NCBI RefSeq assembly: GCF_014654365.1
Contig: NZ_BNAY01000001.1
Span: forward strand, 310,001 to 374,000
Length of the DNA: 64,000 nt
Direction: 5' to 3'
Source: Amycolatopsis oliviviridis
Lineage (GTDB): Bacteria; Actinomycetota; Actinomycetes; Mycobacteriales; Pseudonocardiaceae
The translations under genes were made by a program, and so were the position numbers. The notes beneath the pieces were generated by a model that searched no databases, was not told the origin of the DNA, and saw nothing but the letters and a program-made list of their open reading frames with translations. Shown here in pieces: positions 19,891-28,082 of the stretch. Each line of letters begins with the position of its first letter. Positions within the stretch are counted from its first letter, which is position 1.

Positions 19891-19894
<4 letters not shown>
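13496..19894 (+). CDS. Pks13-like type I polyketide synthase with reductive domains
   Basis: 2132-residue modular PKS. Visible domains: N-terminal ACP (about 5-75; GLSSRES, phosphopantetheine Ser34, the motif of FAAL-loaded ACPs); KS (86-500; DTACSSS with Cys244, EAHGTGT and KGNLGHLEG histidines); AT (590-880; GHSMGE, Ser680); DH (940-1225; [11 protein letters not shown]is975, DACLH Asp1128); KR (1420-1600; GGLGGLG from 1429, Ser1556, Tyr1570); ACP (1690-1765; LDSL Ser1725); a second carrier-like domain (1780-1860) with GGDAEA, Ala1817 replacing the attachment serine; thioesterase (1870-2125; GWSFGG Ser1938, His2104). There is no enoyl reductase. Mycobacterial Pks13, its neighbourhood equivalent, is ACP-KS-AT-ACP-TE without KR or DH. 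The expected chemistry is condensation of the acyl-AMP-derived chain with a carboxylated extender, ketoreduction and perhaps dehydration, then TE release or transfer. Codon 1589 is a rare TTA. Confidence 0.93.
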
Positions 19895-21474
<1,580 letters not shown>

Positions 21475-21487
21475 GCGAGGAGAAGTG

Positions 21488-22465
21488 ATGAACCGAAGGC
21501 GGCGCTGGGGTCTGCTCGTGGTGTCCATGGTCGCCCTGCTCGGCAGCCCGATCCCCGCGGTCGCCGCTCCCGCGCAGGCCACTGCCGACGACGGCGCGAA
21601 GGTCGTCGAAGAGACCTGGCTGGACGCGCGCACGGTCGACCTCAAGATCAGCTCGCCCGCGCTCGGCACCACCGGCATGGTCCGCCTGCTGGTCCCGCCC
21701 GGCTGGGCCGCGCAACCCGCGCGGACGTGGCCCACGCTGTACCTGCTGCACGGCTGCTGCGAACCGGTCGATTACCGCTCGTGGGACCAGTTCACCGACG
21801 TCAAGGCGTTCACCGCGGACAAGGACGCCCTCGTCGTCATGCCGACCGGCGGTCCCGCCGGGATGTACACGAAGTGGTGGAACTTCGGCCTCAAGAGCAC
21901 CCCGGACTGGGACACCTTCCACACCCTCGAAGTGCGGCAGATCGTCGAGCGCGGCTACCGGGCGGGCACGCGCCGGGTGATCGCCGGACTGTCGATCGGG
22001 GGATACGGCGCGCTCGCGTATTCGTACAAGCACCAGGGGATGTTCGCCGCGGCGGCGTCCTACAGCGGCGTGCCGAACACCCTGAACCAGGGAGCTCCGC
22101 TGTTCATCCAGGGGATCCTGGCCAGGGCGGGGATCTTCAACTACCTCGAACTCTGGGGCGACAGCTGGGGGATGCGGCCGATCTGGTCGGCGAACAACCC
22201 GTTCGACCACGTCGACGACCTGCGCGGCACGGCGCTCTACATCTCCTGCGGGAACGGCAAGACCGGTCCGCTCGACCCGCCGGGCCAGTCCGACATCTTC
22301 GAACCGCAGGCGCTGGCTTCCTCGGTGAGCTTCACGGACCGCTTGAAGTCCAAGGGGATCCCGGTGACCGTCGACTACTACGGCGACGGTACGCACAGCT
22401 GGCCCTACTGGCAGCGGGCGCTGCGGAACTCGTGGCCGGTCCTGGCCGGCGGCCTCGGCCTCTGA
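21488..22465 (+). CDS. secreted antigen 85-like esterase/acyltransferase
   Basis: 325-residue secreted alpha/beta hydrolase of the esterase D/antigen 85 family. A signal peptide (RRRRWGLLVVSMVALLGS...AVAAPA) covers the first 30 residues. The family features are YLLHGCCEP (oxyanion region), MPTGGPAGMYTKWWN, the nucleophile elbow GLSIGGYGALAYSYKH, and a C-terminal DYYGDGTHSWPYWQ with the catalytic histidine. Mycobacterial antigen 85 (FbpA-C) transfers mycolic acids between trehalose and cell-wall arabinogalactan. Here, 13 bp after accD and after a FadD32-like/PKS pair, the most natural role is transfer of the PKS-made lipid to a sugar outside the membrane. GAGGAGAA precedes ATG 21488. A plain secreted esterase is the alternative. 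Confidence 0.88.
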   Translation: MNRRRRWGLLVVSMVALLGSPIPAVAAPAQATADDGAKVVEETWLDARTVDLKISSPALGTTGMVRLLVPPGWAAQPARTWPTLYLLHGCCEPVDYRSWDQFTDVKAFTADKDALVVMPTGGPAGMYTKWWNFGLKSTPDWDTFHTLEVRQIVERGYRAGTRRVIAGLSIGGYGALAYSYKHQGMFAAAASYSGVPNTLNQGAPLFIQGILARAGIFNYLELWGDSWGMRPIWSANNPFDHVDDLRGTALYISCGNGKTGPLDPPGQSDIFEPQALASSVSFTDRLKSKGIPVTVDYYGDGTHSWPYWQRALRNSWPVLAGGLGL

Positions 22466-22469
22466 CCGC

Positions 22470-22520
22470 GCGTGAAGGCCCCCTTCCCTCTGCTCAGCCG
22501 AGGGAAGGGGGCCTTCACGC
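22470..22520. terminator. hairpin terminator of the FAAL-PKS operon, GAAGGCCCCCTT family
   Basis: 21-bp stem beginning GCGTGAAGGCCCCCTTCC with a 9-base loop, five bases after the antigen 85-like gene and before the convergent ammonia-lyase gene. Same core as the elements at 1039, 9821 and 9882. Confidence 0.8.
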
Positions 22521-22550
22521 GCAACGCATTTAGAGGACGAAATGCGAGGG

Positions 22551-23510
22551 TCAGTCGGCGAGTAGTTCGGCGAAGCGTTCCGGGCTGACGTTCCCGCCGC
22601 TGATGATCACCCCGACCCGGCCCGAAACCGGAACGCGCCCGCTGAGCAGCGCCGCGAGACCGGTCGCCCCGCTCGGCTCCATGACGAGCTTCAGCCGCTC
22701 GAACGCGAACCGCATCGCGTCCCGGACCTGGTCGTCGGTGACCAGCGCGATGTCGTCGACGAGCCGCCGGTTGATCGAGAACGTCAGTTCGCCGGGAATG
22801 GACGCGGCCTGGCCGTCGGCGATGGTCCGGGGCACCGGGATCGACACCCGTTCGCCGGCTTCCAGCGAACGCTTGGTGTCATCGCCTTCGGCGGGTTCGA
22901 CGCCGACGACCCGGATACCGGGCCGCAGGGCCTTCGCGGCGGTCGAACTGCCCGCGATCAGGCCACCGCCGCCGACCGGGACGACGAGAGTGTCCAGGGA
23001 GTCGGTGTCCTCCAGCAGTTCCAGCGCCGCCGTGCCCTGCCCGGCGATCACGTGCGGGTGCTCGTACGGCGGGATGAGCGCGAGGCCGCGGTCGGCGGCC
23101 AGCGCTTCGCCGATCGCGACGCGGTCGCCGGTGTACCGGTCGTAGGTGACGATCTCGGCGCCGTAGCCCGCCGTGGCGTCCTTTTTGGACTGCGGGGTGT
23201 CCTCCGGGATCAGGATGACCGCGCTGCTGCCGAGTTCCCGCGCGGCGAGCGCGACGGCCTGCGCGTGGTTGCCCGAGGAGTACGCGGCGATGCCCTTGGC
23301 GAGTTGTTCCGGCGAGAGCCGGGAAGCGGCGTTGTACGCGCCGCGGAACTTGAAGGCCCCGACGCGCTGGAGGTTCTCGCATTTGATGAACACCTCGGCG
23401 CCGACGAGGTCGTCGAGGGTCCGGGACCGCACGACCGGGGTCCGGTGCGCGACACCGGCCAGGCGGGCGGCGGCGTCGCGGATGTCGTCGATGGTCACGG
23501 GGGCGGTCAT
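22551..23510 (-). CDS. threonine/hydroxyaspartate ammonia-lyase-like PLP enzyme
   Basis: 319-residue fold-type II PLP enzyme. The PLP lysine lies in GAFKFRGAYN, the substrate loop is SSGNHAQAVA, and the phosphate-binding glycine loop is VPVGGGGLIAG. The C-terminal SGGNVS closes the family. Without an ACT domain and at this length it belongs to the serine/threonine racemase-dehydratase and threo-3-hydroxyaspartate ammonia-lyase group (Sry1, BhcB). Neighbouring class V aminotransferase and glycolate-oxidase-like genes favour a role in glyoxylate-derived hydroxyaspartate or serine metabolism, but substrate cannot be fixed by sequence alone. It overlaps the DauR-like gene by four bases and has AAGGAG before its ATG. 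Confidence 0.87.
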   Translation of the reverse strand: MTAPVTIDDIRDAAARLAGVAHRTPVVRSRTLDDLVGAEVFIKCENLQRVGAFKFRGAYNAASRLSPEQLAKGIAAYSSGNHAQAVALAARELGSSAVILIPEDTPQSKKDATAGYGAEIVTYDRYTGDRVAIGEALAADRGLALIPPYEHPHVIAGQGTAALELLEDTDSLDTLVVPVGGGGLIAGSSTAAKALRPGIRVVGVEPAEGDDTKRSLEAGERVSIPVPRTIADGQAASIPGELTFSINRRLVDDIALVTDDQVRDAMRFAFERLKLVMEPSGATGLAALLSGRVPVSGRVGVIISGGNVSPERFAELLAD

Positions 23511-24151
23511 GATGCTCCTTGATCACGGATTTCGGCGAGATAGTTGTAGGCGGAGGCCCGGGAGATGCCGATCCGGGCCGCGACCTGGGGCACGGCCCGG
23601 CGGACAGCGAAGACGCCGCGCGCGTGCAGGCTGCGGAACAGGTCGAGTCGTTCTTCGCGGCTGAGCGCGGTCCAGGGTTTGTTCAGCCGGAGCTGGTGTT
23701 CGTCGACGATCGCGTCCACGACGGCGTCCACGTCGTCGCCGAAAGTGGTCGTCGGCGCCTCGGCGACGGTGCCGACGTCGGCGAGTTCGCCGACGAGGGT
23801 CTTGAGCTGGCCCAGCGCCGTGACGTCGAGGTTCACGCACAGCGCGCCGAACACCGAGCCGCCGCTGTCGCGCAGCAGCATGGTCGAGGACTTCACCAGC
23901 TTCCCGGACGCCGTCCTGGTGACGTAGTTCAGCTGGTCCTCGGCGTCGTCGCCGCGGGCGAGCAGGCCCATCCCGATCTCGCTCATCGACCCGCCGACGC
24001 TGCGGTCGGTGACCGCTCCGGCGATCGCCACCACCGACTGCTCGGGGCGGCGGAAGTCGTGCACCACGACCTCACAGAACGAGCCGAGCGTCGCCGCGAT
24101 GCCGTCGGCGACCGGGGCGAGCGCGTCGAGGATCGCGTCCTGCTCAGACAT
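23507..24151 (-). CDS. YheO/DauR-like PAS plus helix-turn-helix regulator
   Basis: About 214-residue regulator. The N-terminal YheO-type PAS domain is visible as CEVVVHDFRRPEQSVVAIAG and the FGALCVNLDVT strand. The C-terminal helix-turn-helix is RRAVPQVAARIGISRASAYNYLAEI. DauR in Pseudomonas represses D-arginine catabolic genes next to a dehydrogenase and a RidA gene. Here it lies between a RidA gene and an ammonia-lyase, all one operon with overlapping ends, so it probably senses an amino or imino acid handled by them. ATG 24151 is chosen; GTG 24154 one codon upstream is possible. Confidence 0.83.
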   Translation of the reverse strand: MSEQDAILDALAPVADGIAATLGSFCEVVVHDFRRPEQSVVAIAGAVTDRSVGGSMSEIGMGLLARGDDAEDQLNYVTRTASGKLVKSSTMLLRDSGGSVFGALCVNLDVTALGQLKTLVGELADVGTVAEAPTTTFGDDVDAVVDAIVDEHQLRLNKPWTALSREERLDLFRSLHARGVFAVRRAVPQVAARIGISRASAYNYLAEIRDQGAS

Positions 24152-24497
24152 CACGGACCCGGGCGAGCGCCTCGACTTCGACTACCCCGCCGTAGGGCAG
24201 CGACGCGACTCCGACGCAGGTACGGGCGGGCCGGGGCTCGGCGAAGAACTCCTCGTAGACGCGATTGAGGCCGTCGCGATCGGCGATGTCGGTCAGGTAG
24301 ACGACGACCTTCACGACGTCGGCGCGGGTCGCGCCCACCGAACGCAGGGCGGCGTCGAGGTTGGCGAAGGCGCGCGGGCATTCGGCGTCGAAGCCGCCGG
24401 GTACCAGCTCTCCGGTCTCGGACACGCCGAGCCGTCCGGACACGGAAACCAGGTCGCCGCTGCGGAAGGCCGGGGGATACGGATGCTCGTTGCTCAC
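24144..24497 (-). CDS. RidA-family protein 2
   Basis: 117-residue Rid protein. Family segments: GDLVSVSGRLGV, AFANLDAALRSVGATRADVVKVVVYLTDI, ARTCVGVASLPYGGVVEVEALA. The arginine that binds substrate carboxylate in active RidA (in PAR-T/S) is present as PARTCVGV. It probably hydrolyses the 2-aminoacrylate or iminosuccinate-type intermediates released by the PLP ammonia-lyase of the same operon. GTG 24497 gives the canonical length; the region upstream is the divergent promoter with the GntR-like site. Overlaps the following regulator gene by 8 bases. Confidence 0.87.
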   Translation of the reverse strand: MSNEHPYPPAFRSGDLVSVSGRLGVSETGELVPGGFDAECPRAFANLDAALRSVGATRADVVKVVVYLTDIADRDGLNRVYEEFFAEPRPARTCVGVASLPYGGVVEVEALARVRDV

Positions 24498-24516
24498 AAG
24501 ACTGACCGTATAAGTG

Positions 24517-24533
24517 TTGGACGGAAAGTCCAA
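24517..24533. promoter_or_regulatory. TTGGAC-N5-GTCCAA inverted repeat
   Basis: 6-5-6 inverted repeat about 20 bp upstream of the RidA gene start, with a partial GntR-like half site GACCGTATA at 24504-24512 beside it. Candidate operator for the DauR-like protein or the GntR protein. Confidence 0.5.
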
Positions 24534-24577
24534 AGGAATAAGAAGTGACCTACCGCTCACGCGAGCCGAAGGTGATT

Positions 24578-24591
24578 GATATACCGTATAC
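24578..24591. promoter_or_regulatory. GntR operator, copy 1
   Basis: GATATACCGTATAC upstream of the gntR start. Its reverse complement, GTATACGGTATATC, matches GTACACGGTATACC at 26828-26841 in 12 of 14 bases. One regulator probably controls both promoters. Confidence 0.7.
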
Positions 24592-24609
24592 AGAAAGGAA
24601 GGGGGTCGG

Positions 24610-25356
24610 ATGACCACGGGTTCGATGGGTGCCGTGCAGTACGAGGACGGCCGGATCGTCGCGCCGCCGAGCATGGCCGACCTGGCCACCCAGGCGCTGC
24701 GCGCGATGATACTTTCCGGCGAACTCCCGCCGGGGACGCGCTTGGTCGAGGCCAAGCTCACCGAGCGGCTCGGGGTCTCCCGCCCGCCGCTGCGCGAAGC
24801 GTTGCAGGTGCTGGCTTTCGAGGGGCTCGTCGTGCCCCATCCGCGGCGCGGTGTCATCGTCCGCCCCCTGACTCGCCACGACGTCTACGAAATCATCACC
24901 CTGCGCGAAGAGCTCGAAGCCTTCGCCGTCCGCATCGGGATCCCGGTCCGCTCACCGGAGCGGTTGCAGGCCTGCCGGAACGCCTTGGCCGCCTTCGAGC
25001 AAGCGGGTCTCGACGGCGACGAAGGCGTCTTCACTCAGCGCAAGTACGACTTCCATCAGTCGATCGTCGCGTTGGCCGGGCACGAGCGGGTCACCGAGGC
25101 CTACCGCGCGCTTTCCCTGCAGATGCAGTTGTGCATGGCGCTCAACCGCAGTGCCCGCCGCGACGGCGAGTCGTTGATGCAGAACGTCGAGCGGCATCGC
25201 GAACTGCTCACGATCATCGAGGGCGGCGATCCCGAGGCGGTGCTGAAGGCGCTGGCCGATCACGGCCACGGCAGCTTCCTCGACGAGGTCGTCGACCGGC
25301 TCGACGGCGGTACTCCCGACTCCGAGCGCTGGCTGGCCGAACGCCGTTCCCGCTGA
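24610..25356 (+). CDS. GntR-family (FadR/FCD subfamily) regulator
   Basis: 248-residue regulator. The winged helix is at about 20-90: LATQALRAMILSGELPPGT, LTERLGVSRPPLREALQVL, GLVVPHPRRGVIVRPLT. The C-terminal all-helical FCD domain carries the metal/ligand ligands in the expected order: R-E-E-L-E, D-F-H-Q-S-I, and the late H-R-E-L and DHG histidines. FCD regulators usually sense carboxylic acids. A site resembling its consensus lies just upstream and another lies between the divergent MatC-like permease and aminotransferase genes. It therefore most likely controls the whole 22.5-31.7 kb catabolic region. GAAAGGAAGGGGG precedes ATG 24610. Confidence 0.9.
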   Translation: MTTGSMGAVQYEDGRIVAPPSMADLATQALRAMILSGELPPGTRLVEAKLTERLGVSRPPLREALQVLAFEGLVVPHPRRGVIVRPLTRHDVYEIITLREELEAFAVRIGIPVRSPERLQACRNALAAFEQAGLDGDEGVFTQRKYDFHQSIVALAGHERVTEAYRALSLQMQLCMALNRSARRDGESLMQNVERHRELLTIIEGGDPEAVLKALADHGHGSFLDEVVDRLDGGTPDSERWLAERRSR

Positions 25357-25358
25357 AG

Positions 25359-25396
25359 TCCACATCGGACGGTCGCCGCGAACCGTCCGATGTGGA
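25359..25396. terminator. bidirectional terminator between gntR and permease
   Basis: 15-bp perfect stem TCCACATCGGACGGT with an 8-base loop, between convergent genes. Confidence 0.82.
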
Positions 25397-25401
25397 TGAA
25401 C

Positions 25402-26748
25402 TCAGCCCCAGCCGGGCAGGACGAACAGCAGCCAGGTCGTGACGGGCGCGATCAAGCACATGCTGAAGCCCCAGATCATCAAGCCCCGGAACACCTTGTC
25501 GTTCTGGCCGGCGGGCGCGTTCGCCACCACCAGTGCGCCGCTGGTGGAGAACGGCGACGAGTCGACCACCGACGACGAGATCGCCAGCGCGATGATCATG
25601 CTGACCGCGCCGACCTCGCCCGCCAGCAGGAACGGCACGGCAAGGGGGATGAGCGCGCCGAGGATCCCGGTCGTCGACGCGAACGCCGAAACCACCGCGC
25701 CGATCGCGCAGATCAGGATCGCGGCCAGGAGGGGCGAACCGATCTGTGTCACCAGGTTGCCCAGCCAGTCGATCGTGCCGACCCGTTCCATCAGCGAGAC
25801 GAAGGTGACGATCCCGCAGATCAGCAGCACCGTCGGCCACGCCACCTCGCCGACGGCCGCCTTAGCCGAACCGGGCGAGACGAGCGACAGCACCGTCGCC
25901 ACGGTCAGCGCGGTGAACCCGACGTCGAGTTTGAACACCAGCGCGCCGACCGCGAGCGCCGCCAGTCCGATCAGGGTGAACACGTGGTCGCGGGTGAGCG
26001 GCCGGCGTTCCTCGGGCTCGTCGGTCCCGCCGGTGGAGGGCGGGGAATCGTCGGTGATCGTCGTGCCCGCCGAAGAACCGCTCATCGCTGGCGCGGGCTG
26101 AGCCGCCGCGACGGCCACCCGGGTGTCGGCGGTCGAGGATCGGCGGATCAGTTCACGGCCGCCGAAGAGGAAGAACACCACGAGACTCAGCACCAGGTTG
26201 AAGGCGAACGAGGACACGAACAGCAGTCCGGGGCTGCTCGGCAGGTTGTCGCGCGCGACGACGCCGTTGACGATGCTGCCGAAGATGCTGATGGGGGAGA
26301 AGCCGCCCGCGCTGGCGCCGTTGATGATCAGCAGGCCCATCAGCATCGGGTTGATCGAGTAGCGGCGGGCGAAACCCATGCCGATCGGGGCGATGATCGC
26401 CACCGCCGCCGGCACCACCGCGCCGACCGCGGTCAGCGCCGCGGTGACCACGAACATCACCCAGGGGATCAAGGCGATCCGCCCGCCGACGGCGCGCACC
26501 ACCAGGTGCACGAGCCGGTCGACGGTGCCGTTGCCTTTGGCTATCGCGAACAGCAGCGTCACCCCGACCAGGATGACGAAGAGATCGCCGGGGAAGCCCG
26601 AGACGATGTCGTCGGTGCTCTCGCCGGCGAACGCCGTGCCGATCACGAAAGCGGCGACGAACGCCAGCGCTCCCATGTGGACGGGGAGCACGGTCGCGAT
26701 CAGGAACACCAGGGCGAGCGCCACGACTGTGACGAGTTGTATGGACAT
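25402..26748 (-). CDS. MatC-like dicarboxylate permease
   Basis: 448-residue transporter with about 11-12 hydrophobic segments and a hydrophilic cytoplasmic loop near the middle (about 215-255, rich in S, T, E). The N-terminal half resembles the dicarboxylate carrier MatC N-terminal family and the C-terminal half the ion transporter (IT) superfamily, including repeated re-entrant motifs such as ASAGGFSPISIFG and SSSVVDSSPFSTSGALVV. The latter two, with paired S-P motifs, are the expected substrate/sodium sites. Malonate or another C2-C4 carboxylate is the likely substrate, fitting the neighbouring glyoxylate-type enzymes. It is divergent from the aminotransferase across a promoter region with a GntR-like site. 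Confidence 0.86.
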   Translation of the reverse strand: MSIQLVTVVALALVFLIATVLPVHMGALAFVAAFVIGTAFAGESTDDIVSGFPGDLFVILVGVTLLFAIAKGNGTVDRLVHLVVRAVGGRIALIPWVMFVVTAALTAVGAVVPAAVAIIAPIGMGFARRYSINPMLMGLLIINGASAGGFSPISIFGSIVNGVVARDNLPSSPGLLFVSSFAFNLVLSLVVFFLFGGRELIRRSSTADTRVAVAAAQPAPAMSGSSAGTTITDDSPPSTGGTDEPEERRPLTRDHVFTLIGLAALAVGALVFKLDVGFTALTVATVLSLVSPGSAKAAVGEVAWPTVLLICGIVTFVSLMERVGTIDWLGNLVTQIGSPLLAAILICAIGAVVSAFASTTGILGALIPLAVPFLLAGEVGAVSMIIALAISSSVVDSSPFSTSGALVVANAPAGQNDKVFRGLMIWGFSMCLIAPVTTWLLFVLPGWG

Positions 26749-26827
26749 GGGAATCCTCTGCGGTCGGCGCTGACACATTCAGGGAATCGGTCGAAGTTTG
26801 TTCCGGGCACCCTCTCGACGGAGTTCG

Positions 26828-26841
26828 GTACACGGTATACC
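26828..26841. promoter_or_regulatory. GntR operator, copy 2
   Basis: GTACACGGTATACC, a near palindrome in the 157-bp region between the divergent permease and aminotransferase genes, matching the site at 24578-24591. Confidence 0.72.
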
Positions 26842-26905
26842 TTTCAAGCAGCGGGACCAAGGTTTCGCTCTGTGGAACATTACGAAGCCGAGCGTGGAGG
26901 CGCAC

Positions 26906-28072
26906 ATGACATACGCGGCCGGACGTCACTTCCTGCAGATCCCCGGCCCGACGAACGTCCCGGACGTGGTGCTCCGGGCGATGTCGGCGGCCACCATCGA
27001 CCACCGCGGGCCCGAGTTCCAGGAGCTGGCGAGCGGGCTGCTGCGCGACATCAAGCCCGTCTTCGGCACCACGAACCCGGTGGTCATCTACCCCGCCACC
27101 GGGACCGGAGCGTGGGAAGCGGCCCTGACCAACACCCTCAGCCCCGGCGACACCGTGCTGGCCTTCGAGACCGGCCACTTCGCCACGTTGTGGCAGGAGA
27201 TGGCGCGTGGTCTCGGGTTGCACGTCGACTTCGTGCCGGGCGACTGGCGGCACGGCGCCGACCCCGACGTGGTCGCCGAAAAGCTCGCCGCGGACACCGC
27301 GCACCGGATCAAGGCCGTCTGCGTGGTCCACAACGAGACCTCGACCGGTGTCACCAGCCGGGTGCCCGAGATCCGCGCCGCGATCGACTCCGCGGGCCAT
27401 CCCGCGTTGCTGCTGGTCGACACCATCTCGTCACTGGGTTCGATCGACTACCGGCACGACGAATGGGGTGTCGACGTCACCGTCGCGGGCTCGCAGAAAG
27501 GCCTCATGCTCCCGCCGGGGATGAGTTTCAACGCGATCAGCGACAAGGCCCTCAACGCCGCGAAGACCGCGTGCCTGCCGAAGATCTTCTGGGACTGGGG
27601 CCCGATGCTCACCGCCAACGAACGCGGATTCTTCCCGTACACCCCCAACACCAATCTCATGTACGGGCTGCGGGAGGCCTTGCGCCTGCTCTACGACGAG
27701 GGCCTGGAGAACGTCTTCGCGCGCCATGCCCGGCACGCCGCCGCGACGCGAGCCGCCGTGCGCGGCTGGGGGCTGGAGGTCCTCTGCCAGGACGAACGCG
27801 AGCATTCCGGTGCGCTGACCGCGGTCTTGATGCCCGAAGGTGTCGACGCCGACAAGGTCCGTGCGATCATCCTCGACCGGTTCGACATGTCCTTGGGCGC
27901 CGGACTGGGCAAACTCGCCGGGAAGATCTTCCGCATCGGGCATCTGGGCGCCTTCAACGATCTCACGCTCGCCGGGACCCTGGCCGGAGTCCAAATGGGA
28001 CTCGCGCTCGCCGGCGCCCCCGCCGATCCTCGCGGCCTGCAGGACGCCCTCGAACTGCTGCAGAACGACTGA
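26906..28072 (+). CDS. class V aminotransferase (serine/alanine/aspartate-glyoxylate type)
   Basis: 388-residue fold-type I PLP enzyme of the serine-glyoxylate and aspartate-glyoxylate aminotransferase group. Motifs: IPGPTNVPDVVLRAM, TIDHRGPEF, PATGTGAWEAALTNTLSPGD, HNETSTGV, DTISSLGSID, the PLP lysine in AGSQKGLMLPPG, and late GKIFRIGHLG. The order and wording agree from memory with BhcA (aspartate-glyoxylate aminotransferase of the beta-hydroxyaspartate cycle), but the donor amino acid cannot be decided here. It would convert glyoxylate, made by the downstream oxidase, to glycine. GTGGAGG precedes ATG 26906; the next gene starts 10 bases after the stop. Confidence 0.9.
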   Translation: MTYAAGRHFLQIPGPTNVPDVVLRAMSAATIDHRGPEFQELASGLLRDIKPVFGTTNPVVIYPATGTGAWEAALTNTLSPGDTVLAFETGHFATLWQEMARGLGLHVDFVPGDWRHGADPDVVAEKLAADTAHRIKAVCVVHNETSTGVTSRVPEIRAAIDSAGHPALLLVDTISSLGSIDYRHDEWGVDVTVAGSQKGLMLPPGMSFNAISDKALNAAKTACLPKIFWDWGPMLTANERGFFPYTPNTNLMYGLREALRLLYDEGLENVFARHARHAAATRAAVRGWGLEVLCQDEREHSGALTAVLMPEGVDADKVRAIILDRFDMSLGAGLGKLAGKIFRIGHLGAFNDLTLAGTLAGVQMGLALAGAPADPRGLQDALELLQND

Positions 28073-28082
28073 GGGCCCGCCG

